From: DLKC01 sp002478885
GTDB taxonomy: Bacteria; Bacteroidota; Bacteroidia; Chitinophagales; Chitinophagaceae
Length of the DNA: 64,000 nt
Reading direction: 5' to 3'
Assembly: GCA_046329585.1 (NCBI GenBank)
Contig: JAXLUI010000003.1
Coordinates: forward strand, 1 to 64,000
Position numbers and translations under genes: made by a program. A model generated the notes under the pieces. That model did no database searches. It had not been told where the DNA came from and was given only the letters and a program-made list of their open reading frames with translations. Below, piece after piece: positions 17,224 through 24,743 of the stretch; position 1 is the stretch's first letter; every line of letters starts with the position of its first letter.

Positions 17224-19680
17224 ATGAATTACTTGAAATATTTGTTTGCAGTGATCCTTGTGCTTTCTTCTCTTTCGCTTCGTGCGCAGCCTGGTGATAT
17301 TCCGGGTAAGATCGCAACAAAAGATTTTAATCCATCAACCCTTTTATGGTACACAAAGCCGGCCCAAAAATGGGAAGAGGCGTTGCCGATTGGTAATGGA
17401 AGGCTGGGGGCAATGGTTTTCGGAATGAATGGCGAAGAACGGATACAACTAAATGAAGATACTTACTGGACAGGCGGCCCTTATTCAACGGTTGTAAAAG
17501 GTGGCTATAAAGTATTGCCGGAAATTCAGCAGCTCGTTTTCGAAGAAAAATTTTTAGATGCCCATAATCTCTTTGGAAGAAATTTAATGGGCTACCCGGT
17601 TGAACAACAGAAATATCAAAGCCTCGCGAACCTGCATTTATTTTTTAAGAACCAGGATTCTGTCTCGAATTATAAGCGCTGGCTTGATCTTGAAAGCGGC
17701 ATTTCGGGAGTCAGTTACCAGTCTAACGGGATTACTTACCAACGAACTGTTTTTGCCTCTGTGCCGGACCAGGTAATTGTCGTGCGCATCACCGCCAATA
17801 AGCCGGGCAGCGTATCTTTTACTGCCAATCTTCGCGGCGTAAGAAATCAAACGCATTCCAACTACGCAACAGATTATTTCCGGATGGACCCATATGGCAA
17901 TAACGGCCTGGTTCTTACGGGCAAGTCAGCAGACTATATGGGAATTGAGGGAAAATTAAAGTACGAAGCAAGGATAAAAGCGGTACCGGATGGCGGCACA
18001 ATGAAAACCAGTGGCGTTGATCTAACCATTGAAAACGCAGACGCAGTAACGCTGTATTTCGCCGCCGCAACAAATTTTGTAGATTACAAAGATGTGAGTG
18101 CAGACCAGCATAAGCGTGTTGACGATTACCTGAGGCAGATTGAAAGTAAATCGTATGAAACCATCCTTACATCTGCACAGGCGGATTACAAAAAGCTTTT
18201 CGACAGGGTATCCCTGCAATTACCCAATACAGCAAATTCCTTTTTGCCCACCCCGGAAAGAATGCGGCAAATAACAATGAGCCCTGACCCTTCTATGGCT
18301 GCGCTCAGCTATCAGTTCGGCAGGTACCTGATGATTTGTTCTTCGAGACCGGGCACCCAGGCCGCTAACCTGCAGGGCATCTGGAATGACGATACCAATC
18401 CTGCCTGGGACGCTAAATACACAACAAACATTAATACTGAAATGAACTACTGGCCCGTTGAAAGCGGCAATCTTTCTGAATGCAGCGAGCCATTGTTTCG
18501 CATGATCAGGGAACTGACAGACCAGGGTAGCCAGGTTGCACGCGAACATTATGGTGCCGGCGGATGGGTGTTTCATCAAAACACGGACATCTGGAGGGTA
18601 GCCGCGCCCATGGACGGGCCAACGTGGGGCACTTTTACCGTTGGAGGGGCATGGCTGTGCACTCATCTCTGGGAGCATTACCAATACACGATGGATACCG
18701 CGTTTTTAAGAGAAGCCTATCCTTTGATTGAAGGCTCTGTACAATTCTTTATGGATTTCCTGGTGATGCATCCAAACGGAAAATGGCTTGTGACCAATCC
18801 GTCCACTTCCCCGGAAAACTTTCCTGATGGCGGCGGCAACAAACCTTATTTTGATGAGGTGACCGCCGGCTACAGGGAAGGTACCACTATTTGTGCTGGC
18901 TCTTCCATCGATATGGAAATATTGTACGACCTCTTTGGATATTATATCGCAGCTTCCGATGTGCTGGCCGATAAAAAACCATTTGTTGAGCGGGTTAAAT
19001 CTGCGCGGGAAAAATTGGTTCCCCCGCAGATTGGCAAAGATGGTTCATTGCAGGAATGGGCCGATGACTGGAAATCGCTGGAAGCACATCACCGCCATTT
19101 TTCGCACATGTATGGTTTGTACCCAGGTAAAGAATTGTATGAAAAAAGAACACCCGAACTGATCGAAGTATATAAAAAAGTGTTGGAAGAAAGAGGCGAT
19201 GGTTCAACCGGCTTCTCCCGCGCATGGAAGATGGCTTTGTGGGCAAGGTTAAAAGACGGCAACAGGTCGAACAAGATCTACAAAGGCTACCTGCAGGAGC
19301 AAAGTTGCCTTTCATTATTTGCGTTATGCGGGAAAGCTTTGCAGGTGGATGGAAGTTTTGGAGTCACCGCTGCAATAACAGAAATGCTGCTGCAATCGCA
19401 GGACAGTTTTATAGAACTGCTTCCCGCTCTACCTGACGAATGGAGCGAAGGTGCGTTTAAAGGAGTTTGTGCAAGGGGCGCATTTGAACTGGATTATACC
19501 TGGAAAAACAAAAAGGTTACCAATATCATGCTATTATCAAAAGCAGGCAATGTTTGCCGTATTCAAATAGCCCCATCTTTTAAAATCACCTGTAATAGCA
19601 AACCGGTGAAGTATAAAAAATTACCAAACGGCATTGCGGAGTTCAACACCATAAAAGGAAGTGTTTACAGTATTGAATAG
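17224..19680 (+). CDS. Glycoside hydrolase family 95 (alpha-L-fucosidase-type), exported
   Basis: 818 residues. A Sec signal peptide (MNYLKYLFAVILVLSSLSLRAQ) is followed by the GH95 N-terminal beta domain (LWYTKPAQKWEEALPIGNGRLGAMVFG) and an (alpha/alpha)6 barrel (about 300-720) with QFGRYLMICSSRPG, LQGIWNDD, NTEMNYWP and RHFSHMYGLYPG, then a C-terminal beta domain. GH95 enzymes remove fucose (or galactose) from plant xyloglucan and host glycans by inversion. It is predicted periplasmic or surface-exposed. No SusC/SusD pair lies beside it, so it is an orphan enzyme rather than a polysaccharide utilisation locus member. Confidence 0.92.
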   Translation: MNYLKYLFAVILVLSSLSLRAQPGDIPGKIATKDFNPSTLLWYTKPAQKWEEALPIGNGRLGAMVFGMNGEERIQLNEDTYWTGGPYSTVVKGGYKVLPEIQQLVFEEKFLDAHNLFGRNLMGYPVEQQKYQSLANLHLFFKNQDSVSNYKRWLDLESGISGVSYQSNGITYQRTVFASVPDQVIVVRITANKPGSVSFTANLRGVRNQTHSNYATDYFRMDPYGNNGLVLTGKSADYMGIEGKLKYEARIKAVPDGGTMKTSGVDLTIENADAVTLYFAAATNFVDYKDVSADQHKRVDDYLRQIESKSYETILTSAQADYKKLFDRVSLQLPNTANSFLPTPERMRQITMSPDPSMAALSYQFGRYLMICSSRPGTQAANLQGIWNDDTNPAWDAKYTTNINTEMNYWPVESGNLSECSEPLFRMIRELTDQGSQVAREHYGAGGWVFHQNTDIWRVAAPMDGPTWGTFTVGGAWLCTHLWEHYQYTMDTAFLREAYPLIEGSVQFFMDFLVMHPNGKWLVTNPSTSPENFPDGGGNKPYFDEVTAGYREGTTICAGSSIDMEILYDLFGYYIAASDVLADKKPFVERVKSAREKLVPPQIGKDGSLQEWADDWKSLEAHHRHFSHMYGLYPGKELYEKRTPELIEVYKKVLEERGDGSTGFSRAWKMALWARLKDGNRSNKIYKGYLQEQSCLSLFALCGKALQVDGSFGVTAAITEMLLQSQDSFIELLPALPDEWSEGAFKGVCARGAFELDYTWKNKKVTNIMLLSKAGNVCRIQIAPSFKITCNSKPVKYKKLPNGIAEFNTIKGSVYSIE

Positions 19681-19716
19681 CATTTTACGCATGGTCAATG
19701 TCATTATGATTTTTAT

Positions 19717-19767
19717 GTTACCGGCCCCGGTTTTTCATGGCGGCTTTGTTGCGTCGCACACTTGTAC
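19717..19767 (-). repeat. Intergenic REP-like repeat, type 1 (left half of an inverted pair)
   Basis: Minus-strand ACAAGTGTGCGACGCAAC (19749-19766), 3' block GGGGCCGG. It faces the type 2 copy at 19861. The spacer beginning at 19761 is nearly identical to the reverse complement of 42174-42204. Confidence 0.92.
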
Positions 19768-19860
19768 GCCAGAATACAAGTCGGAAAGACCGAAGCCTGA
19801 AAACAATTTATCGTTGCGGGGAAAGGCTTTTCGTCCTTGCTGATTTTTCGGACTAATCAT

Positions 19861-19933
19861 TCAAGTGTGCGATGCCGGATCAGCCTGCACCGTCGCGCAA
19901 CAGGTGATGACAGATGCAATGCAGCGGAGTACC
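19861..19933 (+). repeat. Intergenic REP-like repeat, type 2 (with inserted hairpin)
   Basis: CAAGTGTGCGA, then TGCCGGATCAGCCTGCACCG, then TCGCGCAACAG. The inserted segment splits the type 1 core and can fold back on itself. It ends 9 bp from the SDR stop codon at 19942. Confidence 0.85.
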
Positions 19934-19941
19934 AAGTCAGT

Positions 19942-20703
19942 TTACCCATTAATACCGCCACTTGCCTCAATGCGCTGCCCATTGATCCATCGTGCTTCTT
20001 CGGTGCAGAGAAATGCAACAACGCCGCCGATGTCTTCCGCGTTGCCGACCCGGCCAAGGGGTGTTAAAGTGCCAAGTGTTGTTTTTAACTGCGGGTTATT
20101 GCGAATGGTTGCATTGTTGAAATCGGTTTCGATCGGGCCGGGTGCAACAACGTTTGCACCGATTCCTTTTGCGCCAAGCTCTTTCGCGAGGTATTTGGTG
20201 AACACTTCAATAGCGCCTTTCATGGACGCATACACCGAATAACCGGGATTGCTGAAACGCGTTGTGCCGGTTGAAATATTGATGATCCTTCCGCCGGCAT
20301 TCAGCATCGGAACAAATTTCTGCGTGAGAAAGTAGATGCCTTTGAAATGTACGTTCAGGAAATCGTTGAAGAGTTCTTCCGTTACTTTTTCAAACGGCAC
20401 TGTTGCGCCCATGCCCGCATTATTGATAAGAAAATCAAAGGAAGCGGTGTTCCATTTTGCATGCAATAACTCCTTTACCTGGCTTACAAAATTATCCAGC
20501 GAACCAAACTCGCTCATATTCAAATGCAATGCTGCCGCTTTTTGGCCGATGGCTTCTATTTCAGCGACCGTTTGCTGCGCCATCTCTTCATTACTCCTGT
20601 ATGTGATGATAACATCGATGCCTTTCCGGGCAATACTTAGCGCCATATCTTTTCCGAGCCCACGACTTCCACCGGTTACCAACGCGATTTTTGTTGTTGA
20701 CAT
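19942..20703 (-). CDS. SDR family NAD(P)-dependent oxidoreductase
   Basis: 253 residues from ATG 20703 (MSTTKIALVTGG). Classical SDR: TGGSRGLGKDMA nucleotide-binding motif, NNAGMG, catalytic Ser in NISTG, YASMKG (Tyr-x3-Lys), and a PG motif VAPGPIETDF. C-terminal RIEASGGING matches the usual end. Relatives include 3-oxoacyl-ACP reductase-like enzymes; the substrate is unknown. Preceded by the terminator of the small membrane gene at 20825. Confidence 0.88.
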   Translation of the reverse strand: MSTTKIALVTGGSRGLGKDMALSIARKGIDVIITYRSNEEMAQQTVAEIEAIGQKAAALHLNMSEFGSLDNFVSQVKELLHAKWNTASFDFLINNAGMGATVPFEKVTEELFNDFLNVHFKGIYFLTQKFVPMLNAGGRIINISTGTTRFSNPGYSVYASMKGAIEVFTKYLAKELGAKGIGANVVAPGPIETDFNNATIRNNPQLKTTLGTLTPLGRVGNAEDIGGVVAFLCTEEARWINGQRIEASGGING

Positions 20704-20762
20704 ATATTGTATTTTCAGCTGCAAAGATGAGCGAACCTGCTGTAACGCGGATTTAATAAAAA

Positions 20763-20800
20763 GAAAAATCCTGTGCGCCTGAAAGCAACAACAGGATTAA
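20763..20800 (-). terminator. Terminator of the 80-residue membrane protein gene
   Basis: Stem AATCCTGT (20767-20774) with ACAGGATT (20791-20798), 16-nt loop, followed on the minus strand by TTTCTTTTT. Confidence 0.65.
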
Positions 20801-20824
20801 AAAATGTTTAGGTATATATGACGT

Positions 20825-21067
20825 TTACTCTACGGTCTTGTCAAGCCGTTTGCCTGAAAAATAACCGATGATAAGACCAGCGATGGCCCCGCCTGCGATG
20901 ATGTATACATTATCCCTCGCAGCAAGGTAGCCGATGATAAGTCCGAATAAAGCGCCACCAAATGTCATAATGGGGGTTGCGCTTTTCTTACTTTTTGTTG
21001 CGACATGATCGTGGTGTGGGGGATTGAAATGCTTTTTCTTTTTCCTGTTATGATGTGGATTAGCCAT
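20825..21067 (-). CDS. Small membrane protein with glycine-rich spans
   Basis: 80 residues. The basic, His-rich N-terminus (MANPHHNRKKKKHFNPPHHDH) is followed by two hydrophobic segments at about 34-49 and 54-70 with Gly spaced as in glycine zippers (GGALFGLIIGY, GGAIAGLIIGYFSG). Function unknown. A clear ATG, a terminator and sensible composition support it as a real gene. The 53-residue ORF at 31156 has a similar layout. Confidence 0.7.
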   Translation of the reverse strand: MANPHHNRKKKKHFNPPHHDHVATKSKKSATPIMTFGGALFGLIIGYLAARDNVYIIAGGAIAGLIIGYFSGKRLDKTVE

Positions 21068-21254
21068 TGTTAGAATTTTGTTCTAATATACACAAAGCGG
21101 AGAATAAGAAATGATGATCTGTTTAAAAATATTTATATGCCGCCAACGGTGTGGGCAAACTTGTTGCCAAGAGAAAATGCAACAGGCCAATAGCTAAAAT
21201 GCACTTACCGGAAGCAGAAATAAAACTATCTTAGGCATCCAAAATTTACTTCTG

Positions 21255-21710
21255 ATGAAATCATTAAAGGCTTTTGCATTGCCGGTTTATTTATTGGTGC
21301 TCCTGTTTTCTACAAAGCCGGTTGCCGCGCAACAAAGCAATGTTGAAAAATATGTACTTGCCCTGCACGAGAAAAAGTTCGAATGGATGTGTCACAAACA
21401 GCTTGATTCTCTTGCAGCCGTGCTTGACGACAGGCTGGTGTATATTCATTCAAGCGGTTGGATGGAAACAAAGACCGATATGATCAATGATTTGAGTAGC
21501 GGAAAACTGATCATGAATAAGGTAACCGTGAATGAAGCCACTGCCGATTATTTTAAAGACAATACGGTGATCGTGCATGGCAAGGGTGTTTTTACTGTTA
21601 CCGGCACAGATGGAAAGATCGTTGATATCAATCTCTACTACACTGAAGTATATATCAAAAAGAAGAGCAACTGGCTGCTGGTTACCCGGCATGCAAGTAA
21701 ACTTCCTTAA
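21255..21710 (+). CDS. Exported NTF2-like (DUF4440-type) protein
   Basis: 151 residues with a signal peptide (MKSLKAFALPVYLLVLLFSTKPVAAQ). The mature part, with LAAVLDDRLVYIHSSGWMETKTDMINDL and a C-terminal VYIKKKSNWLLVTRHASK, fits the cone-shaped NTF2-like/SnoaL fold of DUF4440 proteins. Periplasmic, ligand unknown. It converges on the next gene, whose stop codon lies 2 bp away. Confidence 0.8.
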   Translation: MKSLKAFALPVYLLVLLFSTKPVAAQQSNVEKYVLALHEKKFEWMCHKQLDSLAAVLDDRLVYIHSSGWMETKTDMINDLSSGKLIMNKVTVNEATADYFKDNTVIVHGKGVFTVTGTDGKIVDINLYYTEVYIKKKSNWLLVTRHASKLP

Positions 21711-21712
21711 GA

Positions 21713-23137
21713 TTATTTTCTTACAATATCTATCGTGCTGCTTACCGTTAGATCGGATGATACGGTAAGCTCTTCTCTTTTATTTCCATAAATGATTTCC
21801 AGTTTGGCCGTATTGGGAGGAAACTCGCCGAGATTATGCGCATGAAATACCAATGAATTAACTGCATTGGTGTCAACGGGTATTTTTAATTCAACAATTC
21901 TACCGGTAAGCGACAGCTTATCAATGATCACATTGCCATTATAAATTACGGAAACGATATCACCGTCGACGATGCCATTGTCGTAAACACGCAACACGAT
22001 TGAATCAGTATTAACCGCCAGCGTGCGCACCACAGCCTGTTTGCGTTCTGTAAAGCCTTCAGGCAATGGTGGCGAAACTGGTTTTGGTAACAGTGGTTCC
22101 GCGGGTTTAACCACTACTGTCGCTGCAGTTGATGCAATATTAGCCGCCGTAAACCAGGTATTTGGCAGGATAAGGTAAGGCGTTGTTACAGTCATTTGTT
22201 TATTGGTGCGACTCGCAATCGGTGATTTCGGGTTGCGTTTGAGCAATTCAATGCTGCCGGCTGCCATCAAGGGCGTGCGGTAAACAATATGTGAGCTGCT
22301 ATTAAGTTCCAATGCTGGCTTTTTTGCAGCAAAAACCGGGTAAGCGTATTGCAGGTTCGTATACTTTTTTTGCAGTGGCAGCTCCGGCAGGTCCGTGCCG
22401 GCAAAGGAGATGCGTTGGGAGATATAACTGCCATTATCCACTTCCCAGGAAGGTTTGGTTTGAGCTACAGTGGTTGTGTTTTTGCCGGCAGTGCTGTCTT
22501 TTTCTTTTACTACCACGCCACCTGCATTCAAGATGCCTGTCCGTTTTTCTTCTGCTGCAGCAACCGGCACCAGGATATTTTTATTGTTTGATGCGGTAAC
22601 AAAAAGACTTTTTTCCGGTTTATTCTTATCGTCGAACAGCGTATACAGTTCTTCCTGTTCAGCGGAATCGAATTCATTGACACGCTTTGTTAGTTCAGTG
22701 ACCCAGTTGCAGCCAGGATCGCAATTCATTACGGCCCCTCTTATCACGAATTTTTCCTTTTCAAACAAAAACTCCCACTCGGGTGGCTTACAATTATTAC
22801 AGTTCACCACTTTCCATTTGTTCTGCACATCGTTTCGTGCGTAGATAATACGGGTGCGGATCATACCGAACTTCTTGCCTTTGACGATGCCCTTTACTTC
22901 AGAATCGAAATGGATGCTGCTGTCTGAAGGCTTCATCGTTTTCAATACGCCTTCAAAGCTTTCGTTTTTCACCTTATCAATTTCAAGCGTAAGGTTGTAC
23001 GACTGTGAATCAACCGTGGGAAGGTAAGCCCTGCCCGTCCAAAAGCCCCTGAGCCACGCCGTTTTTTGCGCATGGCTGGTTGCCGCAAAAGCAAAGCAGC
23101 AAAATGCTAACAATAAAAAAGTGATTTTTTTCTGCAT
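21713..23137 (-). CDS. Exported protein of unknown function
   Basis: 474 residues. Signal peptide MQKKITFLLLAFCCFAFAATSHAQ. The N-terminal domain (about 25-160) has a beta-rich look (LRGFWTGRAYLP ... NLTLEIDK) with a paired-Cys segment (NCNNCKPPEW; NCDPGCNW). A low-complexity middle follows, and then a C-terminal beta domain (about 350-474) with YDNGIVDGDIVSVIYNGN, a motif I have seen in secreted Bacteroidota proteins of unknown role. No catalytic motif recognised. Convergent with the DUF4440 gene. Confidence 0.7.
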   Translation of the reverse strand: MQKKITFLLLAFCCFAFAATSHAQKTAWLRGFWTGRAYLPTVDSQSYNLTLEIDKVKNESFEGVLKTMKPSDSSIHFDSEVKGIVKGKKFGMIRTRIIYARNDVQNKWKVVNCNNCKPPEWEFLFEKEKFVIRGAVMNCDPGCNWVTELTKRVNEFDSAEQEELYTLFDDKNKPEKSLFVTASNNKNILVPVAAAEEKRTGILNAGGVVVKEKDSTAGKNTTTVAQTKPSWEVDNGSYISQRISFAGTDLPELPLQKKYTNLQYAYPVFAAKKPALELNSSSHIVYRTPLMAAGSIELLKRNPKSPIASRTNKQMTVTTPYLILPNTWFTAANIASTAATVVVKPAEPLLPKPVSPPLPEGFTERKQAVVRTLAVNTDSIVLRVYDNGIVDGDIVSVIYNGNVIIDKLSLTGRIVELKIPVDTNAVNSLVFHAHNLGEFPPNTAKLEIIYGNKREELTVSSDLTVSSTIDIVRK

Positions 23138-23282
23138 GAAATAAGTAAAGGACCATTGGATGCTGTTGCAAACTAAGACTATTTATTGATTGTGGGCGTG
23201 CTATGGCCCGTAAATTCCCGATGCGTAAACGGCCTACCAATAAAACCGCTGCAGGAATAAGTTGGCGCGCCGGAGCATTGCA

Positions 23283-23358
23283 GTATAAGTGTGCGATGCC
23301 GGATAAGCCGGCGCTGCCGCGCAACAGCAGCAGCATTAGTATTCGAATGCCGGGTCTC
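23283..23358 (+). repeat. Intergenic REP-like repeat, type 2 (with inserted hairpin)
   Basis: AAGTGTGCGA, then TGCCGGATAAGCCGGCGCTG, then CCGCGCAACAG, and the 3' block ATGCCGGGTCTC. It shows most clearly that type 2 is type 1 plus an internal insert. It lies between divergent genes. Confidence 0.9.
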
Positions 23359-23415
23359 AAAAAATCAATGTGGATAACCTTCGCATAACAGTGCTTCAAA
23401 TATGGGCGGTATGCC

Positions 23416-23423
23416 TATTTTTG
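23416..23423 (+). promoter_or_regulatory. Bacteroidota -7 box of the glycosyltransferase gene
   Basis: TATTTTTG fits the TAnnTTTG consensus. It ends 5 bp before ATG 23429, so transcription would begin at or next to the start codon. Confidence 0.5.
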
Positions 23424-23428
23424 TCCTT

Positions 23429-24562
23429 ATGGACCTATCGCAGATACCCGACTTTGTAAAACTTGCCCTCTTCATATTCTTTTGTGTGGTTATTGCCATA
23501 CAACTATTCTACTACCTTTTTTATTTTGTAAGGCTGGCAAATTTCAAAGCCCTTGCTAAAACTGCGTCGCAGGAGTACCCGGTTTCAGTGATTATTTGTG
23601 CGAGGGATGAAGCCGAAAATATTGCCAATAACCTGCCCGGCATATTGGTGCAGCAATACCGCACAACGCATGAAGTGATTGTGGTAAATGATAACAGCAC
23701 CGATGAAACAAAATACCTGCTCGATGAGTTTAAAAAGACTTTCAAGAATATCAATAATCTGGCACTTACACAGGAAGCGAAGATGATACCGGGGAAGAAA
23801 TTCCCTTTGTCGATGGGCATAAAAGCAGCTAAATATGAGGTGGTATTGCTTACCGATGCGGATTGTGTTCCGGCAAGTGAATTCTGGATGCAAAAAATGC
23901 AGGATGCCTATCACGACGATATTCAGATCGTGCTTGGATATGGTGCTTACAAAAAACGTGGCGGCTTACTAAACAAGCTTATCCGTTTTGAAACTTTTCA
24001 TGCTGCATTGCAGTATTTTTCTTTTGCCCTGGCGGGCTCTCCCTATATGGGCGTTGGCAGAAACCTGTCTTATAAAAAAGAACTGTTTTTTAATAACAAG
24101 GGCTTTTCCTCTATCAATCATATTCCCGGCGGCGATGATGATTTGTTTATTAACCGCGTGGCCACCAAAAGCAATACCGCCATTGTTGTCGATCATGAGG
24201 CGCACACATTAAGTGAGCCGGAAACAACATGGAGTGCGTGGCAAAAACAAAAATTCAGGCATTACACCACGTCAAAATATTATAAGGGCAAACATAAATT
24301 TTTACTGGGGCTTTACTCGTTCACGCAAGTGCTGGTTTACCCGGCAGGTGTTGCCGCCGCTTTGTTTTACTGCTGGTGGCTTGCCCTGGCTGTATTTGGA
24401 TTGCGGCTGATCGTGCAGGGAATTGTCTGGAACAAATCCATGAAAAAACTGAACGAAGGCGACCTGTGGCCGTGGTTCCTGCTGCTCGACATCTGGTTGT
24501 TTTTTTATTCCTTGCTTTTTGTTCCTGCCTTATGGAAGAAGCCTGCCAAAACCTGGAACTGA
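23429..24562 (+). CDS. Membrane glycosyltransferase, family 2
   Basis: 377 residues from ATG 23429 (MDLSQIPDFVKLALF). An upstream in-frame ATG at 23402 would lie over the promoter box, so I prefer the inner start. One N-terminal span, then a GT-A domain: VSVIICARDEAENIANNL, VIVVNDNSTDET, LLTDADCVP (metal-binding acidic motif), GGDDDLFINR, and a QKQ/RHY region (WQKQKFRHYTTSKYYKG) resembling the QxxRW motif of processive enzymes. Two or three C-terminal spans. Probably transfers a sugar to a lipid or polysaccharide at the inner membrane; the product is unknown. Confidence 0.85.
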   Translation: MDLSQIPDFVKLALFIFFCVVIAIQLFYYLFYFVRLANFKALAKTASQEYPVSVIICARDEAENIANNLPGILVQQYRTTHEVIVVNDNSTDETKYLLDEFKKTFKNINNLALTQEAKMIPGKKFPLSMGIKAAKYEVVLLTDADCVPASEFWMQKMQDAYHDDIQIVLGYGAYKKRGGLLNKLIRFETFHAALQYFSFALAGSPYMGVGRNLSYKKELFFNNKGFSSINHIPGGDDDLFINRVATKSNTAIVVDHEAHTLSEPETTWSAWQKQKFRHYTTSKYYKGKHKFLLGLYSFTQVLVYPAGVAAALFYCWWLALAVFGLRLIVQGIVWNKSMKKLNEGDLWPWFLLLDIWLFFYSLLFVPALWKKPAKTWN

Positions 24563-24743
24563 TTTTATCTAAAACGGAGCAATAACAATTATTATAACTG
24601 CTGCTGCTTTTGTGCGACAGTGGCAGGTAAGCTGGCAGCACACACTTTGTACTGCAGGAATGCTGCAGGGCAAAGTTCGGCGGACAAATTGCAGAAAGAG
24701 GGCGCCCATAATCCCGTGCTTTTGAATTACCTCAGCAACTTGT

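Noticed and set aside
24601..24680. Possible repeat copy (TGTGCGACAG and CACACTTTGTACTGCAGG)
   Set aside because: Both halves match the core only in part, with wrong order and spacing; it may be a decayed copy but cannot be supported.
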